NCBI RefSeq assembly: GCF_902825145.1 | Contig: NZ_CADEAD010000002.1 | Coordinates: forward strand, 356,173-420,172 | Direction of reading: 5' to 3' | From: Bartonella phoceensis | Lineage (GTDB): Bacteria; Pseudomonadota; Alphaproteobacteria; Rhizobiales; Rhizobiaceae | Length of the DNA: 64,000 bases | In this document: in pieces, positions 17,803-29,557 of the stretch | Numbering within the stretch: position 1 is the first letter of the stretch | Layout of the letters: every line of letters begins with the position of its first letter | Position numbers and translations under genes: made by a program | Notes under the pieces: generated by a model | What the model was told of the DNA's origin: nothing | Databases searched by the model: none | What the model saw: the letters and a program-made list of their open reading frames with translations, nothing else

Positions 17803-19023
17803 TTATGTATAGCGTTGGAAAATGAGCGTTGCATTGGTACCGCCAAAACCAAATGTATTCGACAATACAGTATTAAGTTGTTGATTATCACGACGTTTGC
17901 GAACAATGGGCATATCGGCAAAAGCCGGATCAAGCTCTTCAATATGGGCGCTTTCACAAATAAAGTTATGATTCATCATTAACAATGTGTAAATTGCCTC
18001 ATGAACACCCGCCGCTCCTAAAGAATGGCCTGTCAGAGATTTTGTGGCAGAAATTGGTGGGCATTGATCACCTGTTCCAAAAATACGACGAATCGCTTCT
18101 ATTTCAGGGGGATCACCAACAGGCGTTGCTGTTGCATGAGGGTTGATATAATCAATTTTATCATTTACGGTCGCAAGCGCCATGCGCATACACCGTTCTG
18201 CTCCTTCACCAGACGGAGAAACCATATCATGACCATCGGATGTAGCACCATACCCAATAATTTCTCCGTAGATTTTTGCGCCACGTGCTTTAGCAAGTTC
18301 AAGCTCTTCAAGAACCAAAACACCAGCTCCCCCAGCAATAACAAATCCATCACGATTAGCATCATAGGCGCGTGAAGCTTTCTCTGGTACATTATTATAT
18401 TTACTAGACATGGCGCCCATAGCGTCGAATAGAACAGATAATGTCCAGTCCAAATCTTCACAGCCACCGGCGAAGATACGATCCTGCCTGCCATATTGTA
18501 TTAATTCATAAGCATTACCAATACAATGATTAGAAGTGGCGCAAGCTGAAGAGATTGAATAGTTCACTCCTTTAATTTTAAAAAAAGTTGCAAGCGTTGC
18601 GGATGCTGTAGAACTCATTGCTTTTGGTACAACAAAAGGACCAACACGCTTTGGACCTTTTTGACGTGTAACGTCAGCAGCTTCAACAATGGATTGCGTT
18701 GAAGCACCTCCAGAGCCCATAATGATGCCCGTACGCTCATTTGACACTTCATGAAGTTCTAAACCTGCATCAACGATTGCTTGATCCATAGCGATGTGAT
18801 TCCAAGCAGTTCCACGTCCGTGGAAGCGTAAAGCACGCCGATCAACGAGTTCCTCTACATTAATATCAGGTTTGCCATAAACTCTACTACGAAAGCCTAA
18901 TTCGGCATATTGGGGTGCATAGGAAATTCCAGATTTTGCTTCATACAAACTGGACAAAACAGCACCAGGATTATTTCCAATTGCGGAGACAATTCCCATT
19001 CCAGTTATAACAACTCGACGCAT
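17803..19023 (-). CDS. fabB: Beta-ketoacyl-ACP synthase I
   Basis: Condensing enzyme of fatty-acid synthesis, required with FabA for unsaturated chains. 406 residues. The catalytic cysteine lies in [12 protein letters not shown] (near residue 162), a histidine in [11 protein letters not shown] and the second histidine in [13 protein letters not shown] strong AGGAGGT ribosome-binding site lies upstream of the ATG. Flanked by fabA and fabI, the usual rhizobial arrangement. Confidence 0.96.
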   Translation of the reverse strand: MRRVVITGMGIVSAIGNNPGAVLSSLYEAKSGISYAPQYAELGFRSRVYGKPDINVEELVDRRALRFHGRGTAWNHIAMDQAIVDAGLELHEVSNERTGIIMGSGGASTQSIVEAADVTRQKGPKRVGPFVVPKAMSSTASATLATFFKIKGVNYSISSACATSNHCIGNAYELIQYGRQDRIFAGGCEDLDWTLSVLFDAMGAMSSKYNNVPEKASRAYDANRDGFVIAGGAGVLVLEELELAKARGAKIYGEIIGYGATSDGHDMVSPSGEGAERCMRMALATVNDKIDYINPHATATPVGDPPEIEAIRRIFGTGDQCPPISATKSLTGHSLGAAGVHEAIYTLLMMNHNFICESAHIEELDPAFADMPIVRKRRDNQQLNTVLSNTFGFGGTNATLIFQRYT

Positions 19024-19079
19024 CCATACCTCCTTGTTTCATACAGAATAATAAAATATTCTTTTTACTGGAAATTATT

Positions 19080-19589
19080 TCAGTCTTCTTTAAATAAGGC
19101 AACACGTAAATCACTTGCTTTATAGATGGCTTCTCCATCTGCTTTTACCCATCCATCAGCTATGCCCAAAACTAAATTCCCACGTCGGATACGTTTAAAA
19201 TCTATTCCATATTCAAGAAGTTGGGTTTGTGGAGTGACCATACCGGATAACTTTACTTCACCTGTTGATATAGCTCTTCCTTTTCCTGGTTCACCTAACC
19301 AACCGAGAAAAAAACCTGTTAATTGCCACATACCATCTAAACCGAGACATCCTGGCATGACTGGATCACCTATAAAGTGACAATCAAAAAACCATAGGTC
19401 CGGAGTAATATCAAATTCAGCGCGAACCATTCCTTTATTATATTCACCACCAGTTTCATTGATTTGAGTGATTCGATGAATCATTAACATTGGCGGTGCT
19501 GGTAATTGTGCATTACCCTTACCAAACATTTCGCCGCGAGCGCAGCTTAGAAGTTCTTCATAAGTATAGCGAGACTTTTGTTCAGCCAT
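19080..19589 (-). CDS. fabA: Beta-hydroxydecanoyl-ACP dehydratase/isomerase
   Basis: Dehydrates 3-hydroxydecanoyl-ACP and isomerises the double bond, the branch point to unsaturated fatty acids. 169 residues. The catalytic histidine is in [20 protein letters not shown], followed by the long central helix. GGAGT precedes the ATG. First gene of the fabA-fabB-fabI unit, divergent from irr. Confidence 0.96.
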   Translation of the reverse strand: MAEQKSRYTYEELLSCARGEMFGKGNAQLPAPPMLMIHRITQINETGGEYNKGMVRAEFDITPDLWFFDCHFIGDPVMPGCLGLDGMWQLTGFFLGWLGEPGKGRAISTGEVKLSGMVTPQTQLLEYGIDFKRIRRGNLVLGIADGWVKADGEAIYKASDLRVALFKED

Positions 19590-19821
19590 TGTTACTCCAT
19601 TTATTTGTGTATATTTTGATTTCTGCGCTTTTCCCCATCTTACTTTTAGAGCAAATTTTAAGGAGAGGGAAATGATTTTATACCATTTTTAATGACAAAA
19701 GCCCTTTTTTATGTATTCTACGTGAATTGTATTTAAAAATGGAATATAAGAATTGTATTGTACTATTTCCATTTTTTGTATTTTAATCTTATTTGAACAA
19801 AAATATATTGTGGTTTTTAAC

Positions 19822-20316
19822 ATGTCAGTGAGCACAGACAATTTAAGTTTAAATGAAGAACAACAAACTGCGGAAGATTGTGGGAATGTTATACGTTATT
19901 ATTCCAGTTCTATTTTGGAAAAACGTTTGCGCCAAAGCGGTTTACGGCCAACACGTCAGCGGTTAGAACTTGCTCATATGATTTTTTCTCAAGGTAATCG
20001 TCATATTGCTGCTGAAGAGCTATATGAAGAGGCAAGTAGGTTAGGTGTTCCGGTATCTTTAGCAACGGTTTATAATACACTTCATCAGTTTACTGAAGCA
20101 GGATTATTACGGATTATTGCTGTAGAAGGTTCGAAAACTTGGTTTGATACTAATACATCTGATCATTATCATTTTTATATAGAAGGTGAAAATCGTATTC
20201 TTGATATTCCTTGCAATTTAGGAGAAGCCCCTATTATTGGTAATTTGCCTCAACCACCAGAGGGCATGGAAATTTCACATGTTGATTTGATAGTTCGATT
20301 GAAACCGAAGAACTAA
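19822..20316 (+). CDS. irr: Iron response regulator Irr (Fur family)
   Basis: Heme-responsive Fur-family repressor/activator that controls heme and iron genes in Hyphomicrobiales. I start at ATG 19822 (MSVSTDNLSLNEE), giving 164 residues, because upstream sequence looks non-coding. The winged-helix DNA-binding domain includes LRQSGLRPTRQRLELA and VSLATVYNTLHQFTEAGLL. The metal/heme region reads DTNTSDHYHFYIEGE, resembling the Irr histidine motif. The divergent position beside fabA is conserved in relatives. Likely targets in this window are acnA and possibly ccmABC. Confidence 0.92.
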   Translation: MSVSTDNLSLNEEQQTAEDCGNVIRYYSSSILEKRLRQSGLRPTRQRLELAHMIFSQGNRHIAAEELYEEASRLGVPVSLATVYNTLHQFTEAGLLRIIAVEGSKTWFDTNTSDHYHFYIEGENRILDIPCNLGEAPIIGNLPQPPEGMEISHVDLIVRLKPKN

Positions 20317-20379
20317 TTTTATTATAGGACAGGGAAAGTTCAATAAGGAATAAAGATTGAATTTGATTAATGGAGAACT

Positions 20380-20934
20380 TTACCAGCTTTTAATTTTTTC
20401 ATCCGGATAAATTCCCCATAATTGGGATTGTAGTAGCCATCCTCGGATATTATTAATATTTAGTTCGCACCAGTATCCATCGCATTGGCGGATATGACCA
20501 ATGACATTTGGCTCTATTTCTGCTACAAGTTCCGCGTTATCAGTGGGGTTTTTGCGTAGCATCAATCTTTTTGTTTTATCTTTTTGCCATGGAATAGTTA
20601 TAGCAGTTCGTTTTCCTGATAAAAGCGATTGATATACCCACCCCTCATCGCCTTCAGCATCGCGAATTTTGCGCCATTGATCATATTCTTGGATAATTTC
20701 AATAGGCAAGCCCGGTTTTTTGTAGGTAAAAATGATAGAATAATTACTTCCTGGTCCGATGCGCACATTAACACGGGTGGGTTTAATTGAAGCAAACCGT
20801 GGAAGCGGTAAACCGCTTGGTCCTACATTGAGTGTTTGTGCGTGCAAAAAGCGGGATGAACTTAATACAAAAAAACCTGCTATTAGAATACATAATGCAA
20901 ATACTAAGAATCGAAACCAACTAGAATGTTGCAC
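20380..20934 (-). CDS. Exported protein with two bacterial SH3-like segments
   Basis: 184 residues. The N-terminus has one hydrophobic segment (about residues 8-25), either a signal anchor or a signal peptide ending near LHAQ. It is followed by an SH3-type module (PTRVNVRIGPGSNYSIIFTY ... WRKIRDAEGDEGWVYQSLL) and a second, weaker one (KRLMLRKNPTDNAELVAEI ... GYWCELNINNIRGWL). Such proteins act in the envelope, often near peptidoglycan. Exact function is unknown. Confidence 0.85.
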   Translation of the reverse strand: MQHSSWFRFLVFALCILIAGFFVLSSSRFLHAQTLNVGPSGLPLPRFASIKPTRVNVRIGPGSNYSIIFTYKKPGLPIEIIQEYDQWRKIRDAEGDEGWVYQSLLSGKRTAITIPWQKDKTKRLMLRKNPTDNAELVAEIEPNVIGHIRQCDGYWCELNINNIRGWLLQSQLWGIYPDEKIKSW

Positions 20935-22162
20935 ACTTAAACCTTTTTATCTCTTCATTTCATATATTGGCCATCTAGGAATTGGAAGATAGGATCGAGA
21001 ATTGATTAAAGCTATGGCATATCGCTGGTTAAAGAGATCTAAATAATAAAGAAATTATTACAAAAATAATGGAATAAATAAGATAAAAATTTGAACTTTT
21101 TAATACAGATTTGTTTATGGGGGATACTTTTCAGTCAACCTCCAGTTCACGACAGCATCTCTGAATGCTATAATATAAAATCCATTGAGTATTACCATCT
21201 TTACTTATATGAGGTATAAACTGGTATCATCATTTTGTTTACTGGTTCAAAGTGTATCTAACCGCCCTTGTATTAGGGAAAAGCCAAGGCGTGATGGTTT
21301 TTTTGTAATTTCATAAACATAACGATAGTGGTTATGAGTGTTAATATTTCTACAGATTTTGCGATTATAGGGTACTAAGATCTGATTAATGGGTAATACT
21401 GTGTACAGTGCTTTAAAAAATAAAACGGGCTACATGGGCATATATAAATTTCAGATTATTATCTTGTAGCACTGTAGAACAATCGTTCTGAAGGGCGGTG
21501 ATAGAAGGCACATTCATGCATGTTAAAAACACATTTGTCATTGATACCTGATTTAAACTTTTTGCATCAATTAAGTATGGAAGTGTAAAGTTGAACGGAA
21601 GATTCAGAATAGAACTTGCTCGTAGAATCTATACAGTAAATCACATAAGCGGTAAGTAAGAAAACAAATTAAAAAACTAATTTTTAATGAGATTGTTGGT
21701 GATTCAGAATCTTTGTCTTTTAGGGTGAGAAAAAGAAGCCAAGAGATATCAAGAATTATAGAATTTTATTGCTTTTATTGAAAATAAACAAGAGTACTGT
21801 GTATTTTATATTTTATCCTTTGCATACATAGTTATATATTATGACAGTATATTTATATTTTATGATCCAAGATGATTGCGAGAATTTAAAAAACACCCTA
21901 CAATTGTTGCATGCCTCATAGAGTAACAACAAACTCTAACACTTTATAAGTAATAACTTATCATTTTTTCTTGAAACAGCTAAAAGTAAAGTAAAAACTA
22001 CAATACGCATCAAAAAAGCATAAACCTTATATCTAACAACAAGAAAATAAAGTAGTGAAAAACCACACCCATAAGCTTGCAAACACAAAACACCCCTCCC
22101 CAATCATGTTTACATCCCTAACGATATAGCTTTTACACGACTCTAAAAAAGTTCATCGCACA
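20935..22162. other. 1.2-kb gene-free region
   Basis: AT-rich sequence with stops in all frames and no frame longer than a few dozen codons. I recognised no tRNA, insertion sequence or known RNA. It could be a fully decayed gene or hold small RNAs. Near 21267-21310 a short GC-richer patch ends in a T run (TGGTTTTTTTG), a possible small transcript end. Confidence 0.4.
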
Positions 22163-22396
22163 CTATTTTGATGAAGTAACTCGACCGTTACTAACAAAAC
22201 CTTCTCTCTGTGCACGTTTACGAGCAAGCTTCCGTGTACGGCGAACAGCCTCAGCTTTCTCACGAGCACGCCTCTCTGATGGTTTTTCATAATAACCACG
22301 CATTTTCATTTCACGAAAGATACCTTCACGTTGCATTTTTTTCTTCAACGCACGTATCGCCTGCTCAACATTATTATCACGAACAAGTACTTGCAC
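22163..22396 (-). CDS. rpsU: 30S ribosomal protein S21
   Basis: Small basic ribosomal protein involved in translation initiation. 77 residues with the family start [20 protein letters not shown] and the basic C-terminal helix ([15 protein letters not shown]). The initiation codon is GTG, with AGGA upstream. It lies alone on the minus strand. Confidence 0.96.
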   Translation of the reverse strand: MQVLVRDNNVEQAIRALKKKMQREGIFREMKMRGYYEKPSERRAREKAEAVRRTRKLARKRAQREGFVSNGRVTSSK

Positions 22397-22595
22397 TATT
22401 TATCCTGCTTTGTTTTAGTGTCATAAATAATAGGAAAAAACCCATTTCCTTTTAGAAGAATATCTAAAAGGACATATACTGTAATAGTGTATATCATATA
22501 AAGAAAGCATTTGTCTATATCGCTTTTTAAAATTCTATTCTTTGTTACTATGGGCTACTTTTTTATAATGGACGATTGAGTTTATAAGTCTAAGG

Positions 22596-24269
22596 TCATG
22601 AAAGTCCTTGGATTTGATCATTTTCGTCAAGATAAATTTTTTCAGCGGCAGGGTAATGTGGTAAGCCAGGCATAGTCATAACATCTCCGCAAATAACTAC
22701 AATAAAGCCTGCGCCTGCTGAGAGACGAACTTCACGCACAGGAATTTCAAAATCGACAGGAGCACCATATTGAGTAGGATCAGCAGAGAATGAATAGGGT
22801 GTTTTTGCCATACAAATAGGGTATGTACCATAACCTTCTTTTTCCCAAGATTCCAGCTGTTTGAGAATGGGATCTGCAATTACAGCTCCACGGCCACCAT
22901 AGAGATTTTTTATAATAGAATTAATTTTCTGAACGAGTGACAAATCATCTTGATACAGAACTTTGAAATGGGAATCTTTTTCTTCAATCAAAGTTACAAG
23001 TTCTTGTGCAAGTTCTACAGCACCTTTACCCCCTTGTTCCCAATGTTTGCAGACAATAGCTTTGTATCCGGTTGTTGCGACTATTTTTTGTAATGTACTT
23101 ATTTCAGCATCACTATCAGTGTTGAAATGATTAATGGCAACGATACAAGGGATGCCGTAGTATTCTATGTTTTTAATATGCCGTAAAAGGTTGACTGCTC
23201 CCTTTTGTAAAGCAGTGATATTTTCTTCTGCCAGATTATTTTTGTTCACACCACCATTCATTTTTAATGCACGAATTGTTGCAACAATCACTGTTGCATT
23301 TGGTACAATACCTGCTTGTCGGCATTTAATATTGAAAAATTTTTCTGCTCCAAGATCGGCTCCAAATCCTGCTTCTGTAACAACATAATCCGCGAGTTTT
23401 AAAGCAGTTTTTGTTGCTATAACTGAATTACAACCATGAGCAATGTTGGCAAAAGGTCCTCCATGAACAAGAACAGGGTTATTTTCAATTGTTTGTACGA
23501 GATTGGGTTGCATAGCATCTTTGAGAAGAGCCGTCATTGCTCCTTCGGCATTGAGATCAGCAACTGTTACAGGTGTTTTATCATAACGATAGGCAACAAT
23601 AATTTTTTTGAGTCTTTGCGTAAGATTTTCTAGATTTGTGGCAAGACAAAAAAGTGCCATAATTTCTGATGCAACAGTGATATCAAAGCCTGTCTGGCGA
23701 GGAAAGCCATTGGTTACTCCACCCAATGAAACAACAACATCACGTAATGCACGGTCATTCATATCAAGGACTCGTTTCCAAACAACGCGGCGTGGATCAA
23801 TATTTAGAGTATTTCCCCAGTAGATATGATTATCGATCATTGCGGCAAGAAGATTATGAGCAGCTGTAATGGCATGAAAATCACCGGTAAAATGCAAATT
23901 AAGATCATCCATTGGTACGACTTGGGCATAACCACCGCCAGCAGCACCACCTTTTATACCAAAACACGGACCTAAAGACGGTTCCCTTAAGGCAGCTATT
24001 GTTTTTTTTCCGATGAGATTGAGGGCATCATTGAGTCCAACTGTTGTTGTTGTTTTTCCTTCTCCTGCAGGTGTTGGATTGATTGCCGTGACAAGGATAA
24101 GTTTACCATCCGGATTTCTATTAAGCGATTTTATATATGCAGAAGAAATTTTAGCTTTATCATGTCCATAAGGAATGAGATTTTCATGTGCGATACCAAT
24201 TTTTTGTGCAATTTCAGTAATGTGTTGTTTTTGAGCAGTGCGAGCAATTTCAATATCTGTTTTAGTCAT
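22596..24269 (-). CDS. fhs: Formate-tetrahydrofolate ligase
   Basis: ATP-dependent synthesis of 10-formyl-THF from formate, feeding one-carbon metabolism. 557 residues, family length. The P-loop [14 protein letters not shown] lies near residue 65 and the family motif [15 protein letters not shown] near residue 105. The later [15 protein letters not shown] segment is also diagnostic. No strong ribosome-binding site is visible before the ATG. No partner genes are adjacent. Confidence 0.96.
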   Translation of the reverse strand: MTKTDIEIARTAQKQHITEIAQKIGIAHENLIPYGHDKAKISSAYIKSLNRNPDGKLILVTAINPTPAGEGKTTTTVGLNDALNLIGKKTIAALREPSLGPCFGIKGGAAGGGYAQVVPMDDLNLHFTGDFHAITAAHNLLAAMIDNHIYWGNTLNIDPRRVVWKRVLDMNDRALRDVVVSLGGVTNGFPRQTGFDITVASEIMALFCLATNLENLTQRLKKIIVAYRYDKTPVTVADLNAEGAMTALLKDAMQPNLVQTIENNPVLVHGGPFANIAHGCNSVIATKTALKLADYVVTEAGFGADLGAEKFFNIKCRQAGIVPNATVIVATIRALKMNGGVNKNNLAEENITALQKGAVNLLRHIKNIEYYGIPCIVAINHFNTDSDAEISTLQKIVATTGYKAIVCKHWEQGGKGAVELAQELVTLIEEKDSHFKVLYQDDLSLVQKINSIIKNLYGGRGAVIADPILKQLESWEKEGYGTYPICMAKTPYSFSADPTQYGAPVDFEIPVREVRLSAGAGFIVVICGDVMTMPGLPHYPAAEKIYLDENDQIQGLS

Positions 24270-24826
24270 AGGAAAATTCTTTAAATTTAGCTTTAGTTGA
24301 CATCGAGGCGTGTATTATAAATTGGATGAGAAAGCCTATAGCATGTAGAGATAGGATAGTGCATTATAAAATTTGATAGCATACTGTGCAAGCAAGAATG
24401 CTTTCGTAAAATGGAAGTATTTATAATTTTTATGGGAGCACTCTATTGCACTTTTTGATTCTCTAAACAATTCACTCTATTCAGGACTTTTTCTATCTTA
24501 CTAAAAAAGAATGCTGAAGGCCTAAAAATTTTGTGGCAGGAGTTTTTATGAAAATGATAAAGATTCTTCAAAAGAAGACAGAATATTTTGTTTTGTATTT
24601 TAAGAGCTGAAAGAGATCTTCAAAAACTGCCATCTTTGAAGAGTAAGCACACCTTAGAATCTGATGCATCTAAAAATAACTCGAAAAGAAGCTCTGATTC
24701 GCAATCAAGAGAAGCACGTATGGTGCCATCTGGCAACACTATAAAATACAAATGGAAAGTGATCCAATGAGAAGGGATACTATTTACAATTCCAACAATT
24801 ACTGAAAAAATGGAAAATCCACACAA
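24270..24826. other. Intergenic region with no supported gene
   Basis: About 560 bp between fhs and tRNA-Arg. Only short frames with no recognisable product. It must contain the fhs promoter on the minus strand and sequence downstream of the tRNA. Confidence 0.5.
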
Positions 24827-24903
24827 TGGCGCACCCGAAGAGATTCGAACTCCTGACCCCCAGATTCGTAGTCTGGTGCTCTATCCAGCTGAGCTACGGG
24901 TGC
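24827..24903 (-). tRNA. tRNA-Arg(ACG)
   Basis: 77 nt including an encoded CCA. The acceptor stem GCACCCG pairs with CGGGTGC. The anticodon stem CCAGA/TCTGG encloses CTACGAA, giving anticodon ACG. The T arm contains GTTCGAATC. Confidence 0.96.
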
Positions 24904-25283
24904 ACACACTATCCAATTTTGTCTTATCAAGACAAGGGGTTCCTAATCGTTTCATTGGGGAATTGCAAGTAAAACTTGTTGAAATTGAAAATTTTATCAT
25001 TTTGTCAAGGATACATTTCAAAAAAGGCTACCGTATATTTTCGGTTTAGCTGTATTGTGATATGACTGTTTCTTGGTTGTATGAACGGTATAATTCAAGA
25101 TGAACGATAGTTAACTTGACGTTTTAATTTACGAAAGATAGTCAAGCAAAAGATGAGATATGTTTTTTTCGGTGGGGATAAGACATGCTGCCTGCAGTTC
25201 AATCTTTATATGAAACTCGGATGTTACTGTTGAGGACTGTTTCAGAATAATTTACGTATTCATGATACAGCAAGGGTGGGTAT
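24904..25283. other. Upstream region of the RND efflux operon
   Basis: 380 bp, AT-rich, no supported gene. No adjacent transcriptional regulator is visible, unlike many RND operons. Confidence 0.45.
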
Positions 25284-26423
25284 ATGGCATTATTAAAAAA
25301 GATTTTTCCATTGGTATTTTTAATTGTCGTTCTAACGATTACTTATTGGGCTGGGAAACAGAGTGCAGAACAACCCATTTCTATAGTGGATAAAACGAGT
25401 GTATCATATAAAGCTTCAAAAGGAAAAAGAGGAAGGCCACCGACAAATGTTGTCGTTGATCTTGTAAAAACTCAAGCTTTTTATGAACAACTTAATGTTC
25501 TAGGCAGTGGACAAGCACTTGCAAAAGTTGAGCTTACCCCTTTATCTTCAGGTGTTATTGATAAGCTATTTGTGTCAGCTGGTACGAAAGTACAAGTAGG
25601 TGATGTGATTGCAAAGCTTGATTCTAAAAAAGAGGAAATAGCGGTTGCAAAAGCAAAAGTACAACGTGATAATAATGCGTTAACGCTTTCACGCATTCTT
25701 AAATTACGTGCTAGCAATACAGCAACGGAAGTTCAAGAAATTACAGCACGTTTAGAGCTGGAGAACGCAAATTTGGTTTTGCGGAATGCTGAGGTAGATC
25801 TTGATCGGCGGACGATTCGTGCGCCGATTCCTGGAGTTGTTGGTATTTTACCAGTTGATGCGGGAGATAGCGTGACCCTTAATACCGTAATAGCTCGTAT
25901 TGAGAATAGAGAACGGATTTTGGTCGATATATGGGCTCCTGAACGATATGTATCACTCATCCATAAAGGAGATGAGGTAACGGCAACATTAACTGCGCAA
26001 CCAAATAAATCTTTTATTGGTCATATTTATGCAATTGATAATATTGTTGATCCAGAAAGCCGCACACTTCATGCTCAGGTTGAAATCAATAATGAAAAAG
26101 ATACGCTCATGTCTGGTATGTCCTTTTCTGTCGTCTTGCGATTTCATGGTGGTTCTTTCCCTGTCGTTAATCCTCTTGCGGTTCAATGGAATAGTAAAGG
26201 GTCATTCGTTTGGCGTGTGAGAGAAGGAAAAGTAGAGTCTATTCCCGTATCAATTATTCAACATAGAGCGGATCAGGTTTTTGTAAAAGCTCCCCTAGAA
26301 GATGGTGATCAAGTTGTCATTCAAGGAGTACAAACGCTTTATCCAGGAAGTAAAGTAACTATAGATGATCCACAAACCCATCAACAGCAATTATCATTAA
26401 TTTATGGAACAGATATACAATGA
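25284..26423 (+). CDS. RND efflux periplasmic adaptor (membrane fusion protein)
   Basis: Periplasmic adaptor linking an RND pump to an outer-membrane channel. 379 residues with an N-terminal hydrophobic anchor (residues 6-23). The lipoyl/barrel-sandwich halves are visible (KVELTPLSSGVIDKLFVSAG ... RTIRAPIPGVVGILPVDAGD) around a short alpha-helical hairpin (about residues 115-165). Beta-barrel and membrane-proximal domains follow. It overlaps the pump gene by 4 bp. The substrate cannot be told from sequence. Confidence 0.9.
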   Translation: MALLKKIFPLVFLIVVLTITYWAGKQSAEQPISIVDKTSVSYKASKGKRGRPPTNVVVDLVKTQAFYEQLNVLGSGQALAKVELTPLSSGVIDKLFVSAGTKVQVGDVIAKLDSKKEEIAVAKAKVQRDNNALTLSRILKLRASNTATEVQEITARLELENANLVLRNAEVDLDRRTIRAPIPGVVGILPVDAGDSVTLNTVIARIENRERILVDIWAPERYVSLIHKGDEVTATLTAQPNKSFIGHIYAIDNIVDPESRTLHAQVEINNEKDTLMSGMSFSVVLRFHGGSFPVVNPLAVQWNSKGSFVWRVREGKVESIPVSIIQHRADQVFVKAPLEDGDQVVIQGVQTLYPGSKVTIDDPQTHQQQLSLIYGTDIQ

Positions 26424-29400
26424 GCCAAGAATTGAGCACAAAGCAGCCAATGTCGCAGGTGAAGCAAAGTGGTCTCATTGCTTTATTTATTCGCAGACCA
26501 GTTTTTACTTTTGTTTTAAATGCCATGATTATCATTGCAGGATTTGCAGCATGGTTGAATGTTGATGTGAGAGAATTACCCGATGTTGATACGCCAGTAA
26601 CAACGATTGTGACGATGTTTTCTGGTGCATCAGCGGAAACAATTGATCGTGAAGTAACAAAAGTTATAGAAGATGCTGTTTCTCGTGTTTCAGGTGTTAA
26701 GACGATTTCTTCAACATCTTCTTTTGGACGCTCCCGTGTGCAGATTAATTTTAATGTCGGAGTTGATTTGAATGTAGCGGCATCTGATCTTCGGGATGCT
26801 CTGTCCCGCATTGCTTATTCTTTACCCAAAAATGCAGATTCACCTTTGATTATTAAAGCAGATTCGAATGCTGCTGCCATGATGTATTTAGTTGTCACTT
26901 CACCAACAATGAGTATTGATGATTTAACAACAGTTGTAGACGATCAGATTGTTGATGCGATTTCTGCTGTTGATGGTGTCGGTGATGTACAGGTCGATAG
27001 TGCTCGCACAAAGATTTTTCAGATTGATATAGATCAAGCAAAACTTGCAAGTTATGGATTAACTGTCGCAGATATTTCACGTGTTCTTGCTGATATGACA
27101 ACGGATGTGCCAGTAGGATCGTTACGCAATTCTAAGCAAACTTTAGTTGTTCATGCCACGGCACGTTTAACAACACCAGAGTCTTTTGAACAAGTTGTTT
27201 TAAAGCCTCATGTACATCTTGGTGACGTTGCGCATGTTACTTTATCACCCGATATAGAAAATGTTATTCTTCGTATCAATGGAAAAACGGGGATTGGATT
27301 AGGGATTGTGCGTAAAGCACAGTCCAACACCCTTAATATTTCGGCAGGTGTGAGAACCGTTGTTGATAATCTCAAAAGTATCGTTCCTGCTTCTGTACAT
27401 ATAGACGTTATTAGTGACGATGCAATTTTTATTAAAAGCGCTCTTCATGAGGTTGAAGTGGCGTTGGTTATTGCTGTTTTAAGCGTTATTTTGGTTATTT
27501 TTCTTTTTCTCAGAGACATTCGTGTAACGCTGATACCTGCTGTATCTCTTCCAGTTGCTTTGATTGGTACCATTGCAGCTATTTATCTCGTAGGTTTTTC
27601 ATTGAATATTCTCACATTTTTAGGACTTGTTTTGGCAACAGGGCTTGTTGTGGATGATGCCATTGTTGTTCTGGAAAATATTGTTCGATGGCGCAATATG
27701 GGGATAGGTTCTAGAGCTGCAGCAGTGTTAGGAACCCGTGAAGTCTTTTTTGCCGTTGTCGCAACAACATTGACTTTAGTGGCTGTGTTTGTCCCTATCT
27801 CCTTTCTTCCTGGACAAGTTGGAGGACTTTTTAGAGAATTTGGTTTTGTTTTGGCAATTTCTATTTTGCTTTCTTCAGTTGTTGCCTTAACGCTTTGTCC
27901 TATGTTGGCTTCACGTTTTCTTAAAGAACATATTGAGGAGAAAGAGGAACAGACTCATCATCATTTTACTTTTTTATATAAATTGGGTTCTTTGTTTCAT
28001 AAGGCATATACCGACAGTTTACATAAGTGTTTAGAAAAGCCTTGGACGGTTGTTTTTGCTTCGTTTGTTTTTGCAGTTCTTTGCCTTGGAGGCTATACGA
28101 AGTTGCAACAAGAATTAACGCCAGCAGAAGACAGGGCTCTTATCTTTTTGGTCATTAATGGACCACAAGGTATTTCAACACAATATTTGAATGAGCAGGT
28201 AGAGCAAATTGAAGAAAGTCTACAGCCATTACGTGATGCAGGTGAGATTGCTAATAGTTACTCTATCGCTGGTATTGGTGGTTCACCCAATACTGCTTTT
28301 TTGGTTTTATTGCTTTCATCTTGGGATAAACGTTTACGCAGTCAGAAAGAAATCGTAAAAGATGTTAATGCAAAGGTTAAACAGTTTCCGGCAGTGTTTG
28401 TATTTGCTGCGGAGGGAAATTCTCTAGGTGTGAGAGGAACGGGGCAAGGGTTACAATTTGCAATTCTTGGCAATGATTATGCAACATTACAACCCATTGC
28501 TGATAAGTTGGTGCGTGCTTTACAAGCTGATCCGCGTTTTATTCGTCCACGTCTTACTGTTGATGCCACACAACCGCAATTTTTTATTGAAATCAATCGA
28601 AAAAAAGCTTCCGATTTAGGGATTGATATCACCAATTTGGGTGATACATTACAAGCAATGTTGGATGGTAAAAAGATTGGTTCCATTAACGTAGATGATC
28701 ATTCTTACGATGTTAAACTGATATCACGTAAAAATTCTATGAAGAGTCCTAGTGATTTAGAAAATATTTTTTTAAAGACCAAAGACAATCGATATGTTCC
28801 TTTATCGGTTATTGCGCGTTTGCATGAAAAAGCTATCGCCCCCCAGTTAAAACGGGAAAAGCGCATGAATGCTATCATTTTAAGTGCAAATATTGCTCCA
28901 GGTATCGCTTTGGGGGATGCTTACCAGACTGTACAGAAAATTGCATCTCCTCTGTTATCGAAAGGAACCTACGTGATCCCCTTAGGGGAAGCCGAAACGC
29001 TTAATGAAACATCTTCCAATTTTACAATTGTTTTTGGAATTGCCTTTTTGATTATTTTATTGGTTTTGGCTGCACAGTTTGAAAGTTTTATTTCAGGTTT
29101 CATTATCATGGCTACTGTCCCATTAGGGATTGGTTGTGCGGTCATTGCTATGCTTTTGAGCGGAGTGAGTCTTAATATATACAGTCAAATTGGATTAATT
29201 TTATTGATTGGTGTTATGGCTAAAAATGGGATTTTGATTGTGGAATTTGCAGATCAGTTACGTGATCAAGGTAGAAGTGTACGTGAAGCTGTAGAAGAGG
29301 CGGCGAATATTCGTCTTCGTCCAGTTTGTATGACAATGATTTGTGCCATTTTAGGGGGGATTCCTTTAGTTCTAGCCAAAGGTGCTGGTGCGGAAGCACG

Positions 29401-29557
29401 TGTAGCTTTAGGTTGGGTTATTGTTGGTGGTTTGGGCTTAGCAACTGTTTTTACGTTGTATCTCACTCCGGTTGTTTACCTTTTTCTTGGGCGTTTTATA
29501 AGACCAAAATCGGAAGAAGCACTACACTTAACAAAGGGACTTAGACAAATTGAATGA
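26420..29557 (+). CDS. RND multidrug efflux pump, inner-membrane subunit
   Basis: Proton-driven trimeric exporter of the AcrB/MexF class. 1045 residues, normal for the family. Transmembrane helix 1 follows IRRPVFTFVLNAMIIIAGF. The helix-4 proton-relay aspartates are in GLVVDDAIVVLENI, and a second repeat shows GVMAKNGILIVEFADQLRD. Two large periplasmic loops are present. Coupled to the adaptor by the ATGA overlap. No outer-membrane factor gene lies next to it, so a TolC homologue elsewhere is presumably used. Confidence 0.93.
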   Translation: MSQELSTKQPMSQVKQSGLIALFIRRPVFTFVLNAMIIIAGFAAWLNVDVRELPDVDTPVTTIVTMFSGASAETIDREVTKVIEDAVSRVSGVKTISSTSSFGRSRVQINFNVGVDLNVAASDLRDALSRIAYSLPKNADSPLIIKADSNAAAMMYLVVTSPTMSIDDLTTVVDDQIVDAISAVDGVGDVQVDSARTKIFQIDIDQAKLASYGLTVADISRVLADMTTDVPVGSLRNSKQTLVVHATARLTTPESFEQVVLKPHVHLGDVAHVTLSPDIENVILRINGKTGIGLGIVRKAQSNTLNISAGVRTVVDNLKSIVPASVHIDVISDDAIFIKSALHEVEVALVIAVLSVILVIFLFLRDIRVTLIPAVSLPVALIGTIAAIYLVGFSLNILTFLGLVLATGLVVDDAIVVLENIVRWRNMGIGSRAAAVLGTREVFFAVVATTLTLVAVFVPISFLPGQVGGLFREFGFVLAISILLSSVVALTLCPMLASRFLKEHIEEKEEQTHHHFTFLYKLGSLFHKAYTDSLHKCLEKPWTVVFASFVFAVLCLGGYTKLQQELTPAEDRALIFLVINGPQGISTQYLNEQVEQIEESLQPLRDAGEIANSYSIAGIGGSPNTAFLVLLLSSWDKRLRSQKEIVKDVNAKVKQFPAVFVFAAEGNSLGVRGTGQGLQFAILGNDYATLQPIADKLVRALQADPRFIRPRLTVDATQPQFFIEINRKKASDLGIDITNLGDTLQAMLDGKKIGSINVDDHSYDVKLISRKNSMKSPSDLENIFLKTKDNRYVPLSVIARLHEKAIAPQLKREKRMNAIILSANIAPGIALGDAYQTVQKIASPLLSKGTYVIPLGEAETLNETSSNFTIVFGIAFLIILLVLAAQFESFISGFIIMATVPLGIGCAVIAMLLSGVSLNIYSQIGLILLIGVMAKNGILIVEFADQLRDQGRSVREAVEEAANIRLRPVCMTMICAILGGIPLVLAKGAGAEARVALGWVIVGGLGLATVFTLYLTPVVYLFLGRFIRPKSEEALHLTKGLRQIE

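Noticed and set aside
24810..25049. 79-codon frame over tRNA-Arg
   Set aside because: It translates the antisense of the tRNA gene; no start signal or family.
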